DNA of 64,000 bases from contig NZ_CP073588.1 in assembly GCF_021560015.1 (NCBI RefSeq), positions 930,001-994,000 on the forward strand, in the 5' to 3' direction. Below are positions 1-8,689 of the stretch, one piece after another. The DNA comes from Shewanella vesiculosa. GTDB lineage: Bacteria > Pseudomonadota > Gammaproteobacteria > Enterobacterales > Shewanellaceae. Within the stretch, counting starts at the first letter, position 1. Each line of letters starts with the position of its first letter. The notes under the pieces were generated by a model. It ran no database searches. It saw only the letters and a list, made by a program, of their open reading frames with translations, and had not been told where the DNA came from. The translations under genes were made by a program, and so were the position numbers.

Positions 1-142
1 CGATCGCTTAGGGACTACTGTATAAAATATACCACGAAAGTGTGTGGTAAATATTTAACAGCGCAGGATCTATTCATGTGCTTTTTATGTAGCGTTAGTG
101 CAAAAAAGCCGAACGGCGTAAAAAAGCGTCATGGAAATTGGT

Positions 143-1372
143 ATGGAAAAAATAGAGATAAAAAACCTTTATAAGGTTTTTGGTTCTGAGCCTCGCAAGG
201 GGGTGAAATTACTTGAACAAGGGAAAAGCAAAGAAGAGATTTACGAACAAACAGGACTAACGGTTGCCGTACAAGGTGCCAGTTTTGTTGTCAATAAAGG
301 TGAGATTTTCGTGGTTATGGGGCTATCCGGCTCAGGAAAATCAACCCTAGTAAGAATGTTAAACAGGCTCATTGAACCCACATCGGGAGAGGTGTTGGTT
401 GATGGCCAAAATATCCTCAACATGAATAAGGACGAACTGGTCAAGTTTCGCAGAAGTAAAACCAGTATGGTGTTTCAATCCTTCGCGCTTATGCCCCATC
501 AAACAGTGTTAGAGAACGCCGCATTTGGCCTCGAACTTGATGGCATGGATAAAAAACAGCGTGAAGAGCGAGCCCTAGATGCTTTAAAACAAGTCGGACT
601 CGAAGGCTTGGAGAAGGCCTATCCCAATGAGTTAAGTGGCGGTATGCAGCAGCGAGTAGGATTAGCGCGAGGCTTAGCGGTTGATCCTGATATCTTGCTC
701 ATGGATGAGGCATTTTCGGCGCTTGATCCGCTTATCAAGACAGAGATGCAAGATGAACTGCTGAAACTGCAAGATCGTCATGAACGCACCATCATTTTTA
801 TCTCCCATGATTTAGACGAAGCATTACGCATTGGCGACCGAATTGCCATTATGCAGGGCGGCCGAGTGATTCAGGTGGGGACCCCAGAAGAGATTCTGCA
901 AAATCCCGCAGATGATTATGTGCGCGCATTTTTCCGAGGTGTGGATCCAACTGGTGTTATCTCCGCTGGGGACATTGCCCGCGACAGTCAACCAACCGTT
1001 GTTTGGCATACAAAAGCCGGTAGCCCACGCGCCACCCTAGAAATGTTGAGTATTAAAGATCGCGAGTTTGCCTATGTACTTGACTCAGAACACCGCTTTT
1101 TAGGTGTGGTCTCTTCAGACTCCCCTGCGCGACGCTATTGACCAAGGAAATGGTGCCAGCAAACTTGAGCATGCTTTTCTAACAGATGCTAAATCAGTTC
1201 AAGAAACAGATAGTCTTCAGGATATCTTATCCCTGGTCGCCTCCCATTCTTGGCCTATTCCAGTTGTAAACTCAGAGAAAGTAGATATCGCGGCGTTGTT
1301 TCTAAAAATCTGTTTCTTCGTACCTTAAACCGTGCAGAGAAGGGGACTTATTTTGAGCAGTCAGCATCTTAG
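143..1372 (+). pseudogene. proV: ProV-type glycine betaine/proline ABC transporter ATPase, frameshifted in the CBS region
   Basis: This is the ATPase subunit of an osmoprotectant importer that works with the permease and binding protein just downstream. The ABC domain is intact: Walker [11 protein letters not shown]-loop [11 protein letters not shown], signature ELSGGMQQR and Walker [14 protein letters not shown]. The reading frame shifts at a C4 run (1122-1125), where the upstream frame runs to a stop at 1139-1141. It continues in another frame through a CBS-like stretch, then shifts back at about 1271-1288 and ends at 1372 (GVVSKNLFLRTLNRAEKG). The two shifts compensate, so the joined product has the normal length of about 400 residues. 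The start at 143 matches the E. coli ProV N-terminus; an ATG at 131 is also in frame. As written, only a protein truncated in the CBS region would be made. ABC-ProV would probably still bind ATP, but CBS-based osmotic sensing would be lost. Sequencing error is an equally good explanation. Confidence 0.88.
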
Positions 1373-1398
1373 AATATTAGCTTCAGGAGTTTTAAATC

Positions 1399-2238
1399 AT
1401 GTTCAGTTTTGATGAAAGAGTGATTCCTTTAGATGTTTGGATCACCAATTTAGTTAACTGGTTGGTTGAAGGCTATCGATGGTTTTTTCAACTGATCAAA
1501 TGGCCCGTCGACTTTATTTTGTCTGGTGTATCAGATGGTCTACTGGCAACTTCACCTCTGCTTGTTATTGCCCTGTTTGGTGTCATTGCTTGGCGAGTGT
1601 CAGGTTTAAAACTGGCCATCTTTACGCTGTTATCATTGGTGCTCATCGGTCTACTCGGTTTCTGGTCTGAAACCATGATAACCCTTGCCATGGTCTTTTC
1701 ATCCGTGGTGTTCTGCACCCTTGTTGGTGTGCCATTTGGGATATGGGCTGGACGCAGTGATCGCGTTAACAACATTCTACGACCCATTTTGGACGCGATG
1801 CAAACGACGCCAGCCTTTGTCTATTTGGTCCCCATTGTGATGCTTTTTTCTATTGGCAACACAGCGGGCGTTCTGGCGACCATCATTTTTGCCCTGCCAC
1901 CCTTGGTGAGATTAACCAGTCTCGGTATTAGGCAGGTACACCCAGAGTTAGTCGAGGCTGCGCTCGCCTTTGGGGCAACAAGCTCGCAGGTTTTACTTAA
2001 AGTTCAGATACCACTTGCTTTACCGACCATCATGGCGGGCCTGAATCAGACCATCATGATGTCGCTCTCCATGGTGGTAATCGCCGCAATGATTGGCGCT
2101 GGTGGCCTTGGGGCACCTGTCGTTCTGGGCTTAAATACACTTGATATTGGTTTGGCCACGGTGGGCGGTCTAGCGATTGTTTTATTAGCAATCATTCTCG
2201 ATAGGATCACCCAATCAATGGCAACCCAAAAAAAATAA
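1399..2238 (+). CDS. proW: Glycine betaine/proline ABC transporter permease (ProW-type)
   Basis: This is the inner-membrane permease of the ProVWX-type compatible-solute importer. The 279 residues contain several hydrophobic segments from about residue 50 onward and the binding-protein-dependent transport (EAA) loop near ELVEAALAFGATSSQVLLKVQIPLALPTIM (quoted in parts: EAALAFGATSSQ, QIPLALPTIM), which contacts the ATPase. E. coli ProW has a longer N-terminal tail (354 residues); this one is shorter, as in many marine bacteria. It lies 26 bases after the end of proV and 9 bases before proX, which indicates one operon. An SD-like CAGGAG lies about ten bases before the ATG. Confidence 0.93.
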   Translation: MFSFDERVIPLDVWITNLVNWLVEGYRWFFQLIKWPVDFILSGVSDGLLATSPLLVIALFGVIAWRVSGLKLAIFTLLSLVLIGLLGFWSETMITLAMVFSSVVFCTLVGVPFGIWAGRSDRVNNILRPILDAMQTTPAFVYLVPIVMLFSIGNTAGVLATIIFALPPLVRLTSLGIRQVHPELVEAALAFGATSSQVLLKVQIPLALPTIMAGLNQTIMMSLSMVVIAAMIGAGGLGAPVVLGLNTLDIGLATVGGLAIVLLAIILDRITQSMATQKK

Positions 2239-2247
2239 GGACGTAAA

Positions 2248-3282
2248 ATGATACTTAAAAAAGTAATACTGGGTGCAGCGTTAGCTGCAATGACAGTGAC
2301 GGGATCAGCAGCGCTTGCAGATACTCTCAAGCCAGGTGAAGGGATAACCGTTAAACCCGCTCGTGCGACATGGGACACAGGTTTTTTTCAGGAAGCACTT
2401 GTTCGCCGGGGTCTTGAAACGCTTGGGTATGATGTCGAAAAGCCTAAAACCCTGGTTAACCCCATTTTTTACAAAACCGTCACACTCGGTGATATTGATT
2501 ACTGGACCAATGGTTGGTTTCCAATGCATAACGATCAGCTACCGAGCAATTTCGACGAGAAAGCCGAAAAGGTGGGCTATGTTATTAAAGCCGGTGGATT
2601 AGGCGGATATTTAGTCTCTAAAAAAGAAGCCGATAAATATAATATTACCTCTCTTGCAGATTTTAAACGCCCTGAAGTTAAGAAAGCATTCGATACTAAT
2701 GGAGACGGTAAAGCGGATTTGACTGCATGTCCTCCTGGTTGGGGATGCGAGAAAATCATCACCCATCATATGGATGTTTACGGTCTAAAAGATTCGATTA
2801 ATCCGGTGAAAGCAGCTTATGCAGCTGGGATGGCATCCGCTATGGCGGGTTATAAAAATGGTGGTCCGATATTTTTCTATACTTGGGCGCCTAACTGGAC
2901 CATTTTTAAAATGAAGCCAGGTAAGGACGTAGTGTGGATAAACGTGCCTGAAATTAATCCGACTAAAGCTCAAAGTTCAGCTGTTGAACGAATGACCGTA
3001 AAGGGGCTTGAAGGCGCGGTTTCTGATCCGGTAAAACTGGGGTTTGTTGCTTCTGATATTCAGATTGTTGCCAACAAAAAATTCACTAAACAAAATCCTG
3101 CGGTAAGGAAGTTTTTTGAGGTATTTACACTGCCATTGGCTGACATCAATGAGCAGAATACTCGTATGAACGATGGCGAAAAGAGCAAGAAAGATATTCA
3201 ACACCATGTAGATGGGTGGATTACTAACAACCAAGAAAAATGGAACGGTTGGCTTACTGAAGCACGAAACGCGGCTAAGTAG
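2248..3282 (+). CDS. proX: Glycine betaine/proline periplasmic binding protein (ProX/OpuAC family)
   Basis: This is the periplasmic substrate-binding component of the importer. A signal peptide covers about residues 1-24 (LGAALAAMTVTGSAALA followed by D). The mature part has the OpuAC fold, with aromatic residues such as those in YWTNGWFPMHNDQ and FYTWAPNW that form the quaternary-amine-binding box in the ProX family. The length of 344 residues is typical (E. coli ProX is 330). TAAGGA upstream of the ATG is a good ribosome-binding site. It is the last gene of the operon and is followed by a factor-independent terminator. Confidence 0.94.
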   Translation: MILKKVILGAALAAMTVTGSAALADTLKPGEGITVKPARATWDTGFFQEALVRRGLETLGYDVEKPKTLVNPIFYKTVTLGDIDYWTNGWFPMHNDQLPSNFDEKAEKVGYVIKAGGLGGYLVSKKEADKYNITSLADFKRPEVKKAFDTNGDGKADLTACPPGWGCEKIITHHMDVYGLKDSINPVKAAYAAGMASAMAGYKNGGPIFFYTWAPNWTIFKMKPGKDVVWINVPEINPTKAQSSAVERMTVKGLEGAVSDPVKLGFVASDIQIVANKKFTKQNPAVRKFFEVFTLPLADINEQNTRMNDGEKSKKDIQHHVDGWITNNQEKWNGWLTEARNAAK

Positions 3283-3307
3283 TCTCAAGCTTTAATAATA
3301 TATGAGT

Positions 3308-3346
3308 AACCCGGCGTACGCTTGTTGTACTTCCGGGTTGTTTTTT
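3308..3346 (+). terminator. Terminator after proX
   Basis: An inverted repeat AACCCGG (3308-3314) and CCGGGTT (3333-3339) is followed by G and six T residues. It lies 25 bases after the proX stop. Confidence 0.8.
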
Positions 3347-3356
3347 ATACTTATGA

Positions 3357-3396
3357 TTAAACCGTTAAACCGTTAAACCGTTAAACCGTTAAACCG
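3357..3396. repeat. Five perfect tandem copies of an 8-bp unit
   Basis: TTAAACCG is repeated five times without interruption. The last copy overlaps the stop codon (TAA on the minus strand, 3389-3391) of the convergent nnrD gene, so the array sits in the 3' untranslated region of both transcripts. Such a short perfect array may vary in copy number between strains. Confidence 0.95.
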
Positions 3397-4513
3397 ATAG
3401 AACTTGCAAGATAGCCCGAGGAATATAGTTAAGTAGGTCACTGGCTAACATGCCATATTGACTTAAGTCCTCTGCAGCAATATCACCTGCTAAACCGTGT
3501 AAATAGACACCTAAACATGCGGCATCTATAGGGCTGACACCTTGAGCACAAAAACCAGCTATCATTCCGGTTAACACATCGCCTGTTCCGGCTTTGGCAA
3601 GCGCGCTGTTTCCTGTTGGGTTGATAAATACCTGCTCGCCATCACTAATCACAGTATGTTTGCCTTTAAGAACAACGACTGCGTTTAATTGCTTAGCGGC
3701 CATATTGGTATAGTGCACCCGTTTGGCTTGGATTTCGCTAACATCAAGATTCAATAATCGTGATAACTCTTTGGGGTGTGGCGTGATAATGCTGTGTTTT
3801 GGTAGGGTTATCGATGTGGTTGCGATATTACCTGGGTGAAGTAAGCGACTGATAAAATTCAGTGCGTCAGCATCGAATATGACCGGATTAGGATTAGCTT
3901 GTAACTGAGTTAAGAGCGCGTAAAAAAATTCACTATTACCATTAGGGACAGATAAGCCATCTGAATCGCTGTTGTGATGCTTTTTGTTACCCAGAGAGCT
4001 GTTGTCGAGAGAGCTGTTGTTGATAGAGTTGTTGTCAAGATAATTACGGCTACGGCTAAAGTTAACGCTGAGTTGGTCAGTACTTTGGCCAATACTTAAT
4101 CCACTGCCTATTGAAATCACACTGGCTTGGTTAAGTTTATCGTCAAGTTGTAACACGGCCATTTTATCAATTGCTTGTACATCAATTGTCTGCCAACGAG
4201 CGGTCTGTATTTGTGTTGCTAATAAGTCAGTTTTTGGGGCGTTATTATCATATTTTGCTGTCATCTGAGTCAGCAGCGGTAGGGTAACAACATTTGGCGT
4301 TAATGCACTCACACTGTCACATACCGATGGGCTGCTGGCTAAGGTGACGTAACCCGCGCCAACCCGCAATGCCGATATACTCGACAGGTAAGCCGCACCG
4401 CGATAATGTATCGAACCTGCAATATTCAATACATGGCCAAAAGTCATTTTATGGCTGTTATCTGGCCGAGGCGGTAATAGCGCGTTGATATGGTCATGGG
4501 TGAGATTTTGCAT
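3389..4513 (-). CDS. nnrD: ADP/ATP-dependent NAD(P)H-hydrate dehydratase (YjeF C-terminal domain family)
   Basis: The family repairs damaged nicotinamide cofactors by dehydrating NAD(P)HX at the expense of ADP or ATP. The ribokinase-like signature is present: GHVLNIAGS near the start, HPKELSRLL, VVLKGKHTVI, and the catalytic region NSALAKAGTGDVLTGMIAG. Many enterobacterial homologues are fused to an N-terminal NAD(P)HX epimerase; that domain is absent, so this is the stand-alone dehydratase form. The 374 residues exceed the usual 280 or so because of an Asn/Ser-rich insertion at about residues 150-195, encoded by 15-bp DNA repeats. This insertion is probably a surface loop. The gene is convergent with proX. 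Confidence 0.88.
   Translation of the reverse strand: MQNLTHDHINALLPPRPDNSHKMTFGHVLNIAGSIHYRGAAYLSSISALRVGAGYVTLASSPSVCDSVSALTPNVVTLPLLTQMTAKYDNNAPKTDLLATQIQTARWQTIDVQAIDKMAVLQLDDKLNQASVISIGSGLSIGQSTDQLSVNFSRSRNYLDNNSINNSSLDNSSLGNKKHHNSDSDGLSVPNGNSEFFYALLTQLQANPNPVIFDADALNFISRLLHPGNIATTSITLPKHSIITPHPKELSRLLNLDVSEIQAKRVHYTNMAAKQLNAVVVLKGKHTVISDGEQVFINPTGNSALAKAGTGDVLTGMIAGFCAQGVSPIDAACLGVYLHGLAGDIAAEDLSQYGMLASDLLNYIPRAILQVLSV
3993..4037 (-). repeat. Three 15-bp repeats inside nnrD encoding an Asn/Ser-rich insertion
   Basis: Units 3993-4007, 4008-4022 and 4023-4037 read AGAGAGCTGTTGTCG with one to a few changes each. On the coding strand they encode iterated NNSI/NSSL-type pentapeptides. The unit is a multiple of three, so copy-number change would keep the frame. 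Confidence 0.85.
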
Positions 4514-4586
4514 AGTGGCCAGCGATTATGATCAATGTTTATATCATAACTTATCACAGCAACCACTAAGATAGATGCCTGCAACA

Positions 4587-4618
4587 AAAAATGACAATAC
4601 TGAAGGTATTGTCATTTT
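4587..4618. terminator. Hairpin with A and T tracts between nnrD and the HD-GYP gene
   Basis: A perfect 10-bp stem ATGACAATAC (4591-4600) / GTATTGTCAT (4606-4615) with a 5-base loop has A residues on the left and T residues on the right. It can therefore terminate in either direction. It lies downstream of the minus-strand HD-GYP gene and upstream of nnrD, so the likely job is to end the HD-GYP transcript. Confidence 0.75.
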
Positions 4619-4731
4619 ATTTATGGTGATACTAAAACTGGATTTAATCGTGATGATATTTTTTAAGCAATGACATGCATATATATCTTTAACATAGTGG
4701 CTAAGTTTTTCGGTTAATTTCTTTGTTGGGA

Positions 4732-5949
4732 TTAGCCTTCTTGCGCCAGGTATTCAATAATTTGTTCCATGTTCAGATTAAAATCATCAGCACGCACACA
4801 CTTTACAATTAAGTCATCAGTGACGGTTGCCAAATCAATTTTTTTATCAGATGCAAAATGATCCGGTTTTAGATGATAAAAGGGTTTCACAAGAGGACGT
4901 ATTGGATCTTGAGGATTATGGCCTTCAACGATAGCCAGCCTATTTGATTCAAGTTGTACCACAGAGCCAACAGGATAAACTCCCATACAGCGAATAAATT
5001 GGTCGACTAAATCTTTATCTAATTCATTGTTGTCTGCTAACGCACGTAAAATACTAAAGGCTTTTACCTGAGCATAGCCTTGTTTGTAGCAACGATGAGA
5101 AGTGAGCGCATCGAAAATATCACAAATGCTGATCATACGGCCATAAAGGGTAATTTTATCAGCCGTTACGCCGAACGGGTAACCCAAACCATTGAGTTTT
5201 TCATGGTGTAGGCTCGCCACTTCTAAGCTCAGCGCACTGATCCCAGGAGTATTTTTCATGATCTCAATAGAGTAACTGGCGTGAGTTTTCATAATATGAA
5301 ACTCTTCTTCAGTCAGTCTATCGGGTTTGTTGAGAATGCGATCGGGGATCATGATTTTACCAACATCATGTAAAAAAGCCCCGATGGCCAGTTGATTAAC
5401 AATCTCTTTGTCGATTTTCTTGTATACGGCAAACATCGTCATGAGTACTGACACGGACACTGAATGCTCAAGTAAATATTCATCTTTATTACGAATATTA
5501 ATCACACATGATAAGGCATTGGGATTATTAAAAATTAAATCTGTTGATTCGGTGGTAATTTTTTCTACCGGATCCATGTCTAACGGAAGACCGTGCTGCG
5601 CATTATGAAACAGCTTTTTTTGAATGTCTTTTGACTCATTGAATACTTGGCGCGCTCGTACTATTTCTTGATTAAAGAAATTTGCTGTCACATCGGTGCG
5701 CGCAGGCGTGACTTTTCGAGGCGCTTGAGGCTTAGGCACATTGACCTTAAGATCAACTTTTTCGACAATAACTTCACTTTTACTGGTATCAATGAGCAGC
5801 TTAGTAACCGACTTTTGTTTTAATGCTTCGATAACACGCTTGCTTTTAATCACACCAGGCTTAGTTAATGAAAACATGTCTTTAGGTTCAGTGATTTCAA
5901 CTACATACATTCCAACATCAACGTCAGTAATGTTATGTTCAATCAGCAT
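4732..5949 (-). CDS. HD-GYP domain c-di-GMP phosphodiesterase with N-terminal DUF3391
   Basis: HD-GYP enzymes hydrolyse c-di-GMP. The N-terminal 130 or so residues fit DUF3391, a domain often found in front of HD-GYP. The HD part contains FLHDVGKIMIPD (metal-binding HD), a conserved KTH, and the diagnostic HHEKLNGLGYPFG, which is the GYP signature. No membrane segment or receiver domain is seen, so this is probably cytoplasmic. It is transcribed alone and has a hairpin downstream. Confidence 0.93.
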   Translation of the reverse strand: MLIEHNITDVDVGMYVVEITEPKDMFSLTKPGVIKSKRVIEALKQKSVTKLLIDTSKSEVIVEKVDLKVNVPKPQAPRKVTPARTDVTANFFNQEIVRARQVFNESKDIQKKLFHNAQHGLPLDMDPVEKITTESTDLIFNNPNALSCVINIRNKDEYLLEHSVSVSVLMTMFAVYKKIDKEIVNQLAIGAFLHDVGKIMIPDRILNKPDRLTEEEFHIMKTHASYSIEIMKNTPGISALSLEVASLHHEKLNGLGYPFGVTADKITLYGRMISICDIFDALTSHRCYKQGYAQVKAFSILRALADNNELDKDLVDQFIRCMGVYPVGSVVQLESNRLAIVEGHNPQDPIRPLVKPFYHLKPDHFASDKKIDLATVTDDLIVKCVRADDFNLNMEQIIEYLAQEG

Positions 5950-6508
5950 ATATCGGTTCCTTGGGTATTTATTTGCATCAAAGATAAATCAGTTACTCGG
6001 TATTTATTCATACAGCATTGCATAAGATAGTTCATTTAACATTGTAATATAAGCAAAAATGCTAAGAACATCAGCCTGTAGCACAATCTTTAGCATGATA
6101 TTGTTCAAAATGTTTGTGCAGTTAATCAATAATGTGACAGGAGTACTATTTGGATATTATGCCTAATTAGCCTTGAGGTCCAATGGCTTTGAACAATCGT
6201 TATTTAATCGTGTTATTTTAGCCCGATTTATAGAGTTTATACCGTTAATACAACCCTTTAAATACAGGTGTGAATATTGGCTAATGGCACATTAGCCTGA
6301 GTTAAGACACTGGTAATGTTCAACAATAGAGATTCTGGTCATTGAGAAAATAACGCTATGCTAAGAGTTAACAATCCTAGCTAAATATCATAAATGATTT
6401 GAGTCGCGTGAAACCTGTACGTTAACCCTTGGGCATGCATCCATATATCGCATATTTTCGCTTATGCTTTAGCATATACATCAGCCGATATTGCTCATTT
6501 TATTAATG
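5950..6508. other. Intergenic region, no gene recognised
   Basis: This is 559 bases of AT-rich DNA between the 5' end of the HD-GYP gene and the 3' end of the LysR gene. The right part must hold the HD-GYP promoter. A 12-codon open frame at 6183 with a good SD (GAGGT) is too short to call. No tRNA, long repeat or clear terminator was seen. Confidence 0.6.
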
Positions 6509-7390
6509 TTATGGTGTTAGTAATTGCCGTAATGAGTGCCTTAGCTGTTTAAATACTGGTTCGCTGCTATAGCGATGGTGCTGAATAACATCGACATTTG
6601 CTTGCCAACCAATTTCTTTAAATTCAGAGGGCAACAGCACTAATTGGCCATTATCTACATAGCTGTTGGCAATATGATTAGGCAGCAAGCACCAACCATG
6701 TCCCTGTAATGCCAGTTCAAGTAAAATATAATAATTGTCGGCATACCAAACATCAGGACTAATGGCTAACTGAAAGCTACTGGATTTGGTATTGCGTGAG
6801 CGCATTAATAATTGGCGGTGCAGCTTTAAGCTGGCTAAGTTTTCACATACTTGTTGTGCTAGCGCATGGCTACTGGCGACATACATATCAAACTTAATTG
6901 AGCCAATGGATTCAAAATCAATTTGCGTTGGAATAACCAGTTCACTGAAAATAATTCCAGTGACGGCTCGGTCAGTGTCAATCATATCGATAATATCAAT
7001 GCTTGACGCGGTTAAAAATTCTAAGGTGACATTTGGGAAATTTGCTTCTAACTCATTAATAATATTCGACAGTTTTTGCAGTGGAATGCCTTCATCTAAG
7101 CCAATGGTTAACTCTGAAAGTGTTTGCTGTTCTAAGGTTTGGGCGCAATAGCGTAAGCGTTGATGCTGCGCTAATAAGACTTGGGCATGTGGCAACAGTT
7201 TTTTACCGGCCGAGGTTAACTGCGGATATCGTCCACTACGATCAAATAAGCTAGCGTTGCAGTCTATTTCGAGGTTTATCACATGCTGGCTGACCACCGA
7301 CTGCGCTTTATGTAAGGATCTTGCAGCAGAAGAGAAAGACCCAGTTTCTACTGTCGCCACAAAGGCCTCAAGTTGCTCAATACTATACAT
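6509..7390 (-). CDS. LysR-family transcriptional regulator divergent from a PACE efflux gene
   Basis: The N-terminal winged helix-turn-helix is clear (YSIEQLEAFVATVETGSFSS, then ARSLHKAQSVVSQHVINLE) and is followed by a LysR substrate-binding domain to residue 290 or so. The chosen start (MYSIEQLEAF) fits the family; a start 24 bases upstream at 7414 is in frame. It is transcribed divergently from the PACE-type transporter gene, with 85 bases between the two starts. LysR proteins commonly activate PACE genes from this arrangement (AceR/AceI in Acinetobacter), so regulation of that neighbour is a reasonable inference. Confidence 0.9.
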   Translation of the reverse strand: MYSIEQLEAFVATVETGSFSSAARSLHKAQSVVSQHVINLEIDCNASLFDRSGRYPQLTSAGKKLLPHAQVLLAQHQRLRYCAQTLEQQTLSELTIGLDEGIPLQKLSNIINELEANFPNVTLEFLTASSIDIIDMIDTDRAVTGIIFSELVIPTQIDFESIGSIKFDMYVASSHALAQQVCENLASLKLHRQLLMRSRNTKSSSFQLAISPDVWYADNYYILLELALQGHGWCLLPNHIANSYVDNGQLVLLPSEFKEIGWQANVDVIQHHRYSSEPVFKQLRHSLRQLLTP

Positions 7391-7475
7391 ATCGCTTTTC
7401 CCGATGCTATCCAACTATTATGTATCCCTATTCTGGATGACAATAGTTGAAAGGTCACGATATATTGAGTCTATT

Positions 7476-7901
7476 ATGCAAGGTAAAGAAAGAGTGTTTC
7501 AGGCGATAACGTTTGAGCTGCTGGCAATGGCGCTCATTGTGCCGACAAGCGCGTTAATGATGAAGCAAGAGGCCAGCGATATGTTGGTTGTGAGTATTGG
7601 TTTGTCGTTATTTGCTATGTTATGGAATTACATTTATAACGTGTGGTTTGATAAAATAGTTGGTCCAAATAGGATTGAAAGAACGTTACTGATCAGGATT
7701 GTACATGCATTGTGTTTTGAAGGCGGCATGTTGTTGGTCACTATTCCATTAGTATCATGGTATCTGTCATTAAGCCTTATCGATACCCTGATATTAGAAG
7801 CTGGAGTGTTGATTTTTATTTTAATTTATACCGCGGTCTTTAATTGGCTTTACGATATATATCAACCGTATCAAAAATGGTTTGCTAATTTTGCTCAATA
7901 A
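7476..7901 (+). CDS. PACE-family (bacterial transmembrane pair) efflux protein
   Basis: The 141-residue protein has four predicted membrane helices arranged as two pairs, the hallmark of the proteobacterial antimicrobial compound efflux (chlorhexidine transporter-like) family. Conserved features are visible: the N-terminal GKERVFQAITFELLA, whose glutamate is in the position of the AceI transport residue, and RIVHALCFEGGMLL opening the second pair. A much longer in-frame start at 7257 would overlap the LysR coding region, so the ATG at 7476 is preferred. Substrate is not predictable from sequence. Confidence 0.85.
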   Translation: MQGKERVFQAITFELLAMALIVPTSALMMKQEASDMLVVSIGLSLFAMLWNYIYNVWFDKIVGPNRIERTLLIRIVHALCFEGGMLLVTIPLVSWYLSLSLIDTLILEAGVLIFILIYTAVFNWLYDIYQPYQKWFANFAQ

Positions 7902-7954
7902 TTTGGTTTATTAAATTGGCTCAATAATTTGGTTTATTAAATTGGCTCAATAAT
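7893..7954. repeat. 26-bp tandem repeat, about 2.4 copies, at the 3' end of the PACE gene
   Basis: The unit begins GCTCAATAATTTGG and recurs at 7893, 7919 and 7945 (third copy partial). The first copy contains the last codons and the stop of the PACE gene. This looks like a replication-slippage duplication. Confidence 0.9.
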
Positions 7955-8038
7955 CGTTAACTTATATTACTTGTATAAACTAATGATTACCTGTGTGGTC
8001 TATTTAATACCTAAGCGGAGTTTGTTTATATTACGGTC

Positions 8039-8257
8039 ATGACTATTGTCATGATCACAGTGCCATCTTCGCCCGTCAATAATTATAAGCGGGAAGTGAA
8101 TGTGAAACATGATTGCCTAGGTTGCACACCTTATTTACCCACACCCTTTCGCTGGGGTGATGGCTGGTCGTATCCTAGAAATTACGGCTCGTTAACTGTC
8201 GATGAGCTTAAGCAAGTTGAGCAACTGTCACAACCCTTATTAATATCACCATTCTAG
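8039..8257 (+). CDS. Possible small protein, unknown
   Basis: An open frame of up to 72 codons. The C-terminal 50 residues (from GTG 8102, MKHDCLGCTPYLPTP) contain a CLGC motif and an aromatic stretch FRWGDGWSYPRNYG that looks protein-like rather than random. A short SD-like GGAAGTG lies before the GTG. I do not recognise a family. The frame could be spurious. Confidence 0.3.
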   Translation: MTIVMITVPSSPVNNYKREVNVKHDCLGCTPYLPTPFRWGDGWSYPRNYGSLTVDELKQVEQLSQPLLISPF

Positions 8258-8689
8258 TTCAACTCAAGAGGGGGCAATATATGGGGCTACCTAGCCAAGA
8301 TGATACATTTGCATTTTGAGCTTACACGCGAACATTATTTGTGTTTTGTTGAGAAAAAGTGAGCGATTTTTTTCTTCGTAACCACTTAGCTGTCGTTGGT
8401 TTTTAATATCACTTATCGGCTAGTGTTAACACTTCAGACCGATTAACTCACGCTTTGCAGCTTATTACTTTCAGCTGGTTATTTCAGTTTTTTAATTGAT
8501 GCTATATCTTTTATAAACCCATCATCATCAACTAAATCCGCTTAAATTCATCCACGGTCATGAGTGATGTTGTACCATCCATCACGCTATATTAGGCTTA
8601 AACGATATAGTTAACATGACTACTTGCACCACAATATAATTTAAGAGTACAATTGTGCGCTGAAATTGAGCTAACACTTGTGCGCTAAA
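8258..8689. other. Intergenic region upstream of the desaturase operon
   Basis: This is 432 bases without a convincing gene. It must contain the promoter of the ferredoxin reductase/desaturase pair. No operator or terminator was recognised with confidence. Confidence 0.55.

Noticed and set aside
1..130. Hairpin ACCAC/GTGGT near 33-49 as a terminator or riboswitch
   Set aside because: The stem is short and has no T run; it may only be part of the proV promoter region.
6183..6221. Twelve-codon frame with a good SD (possible leader peptide)
   Set aside because: Too short, with no downstream gene on the same strand within reach.
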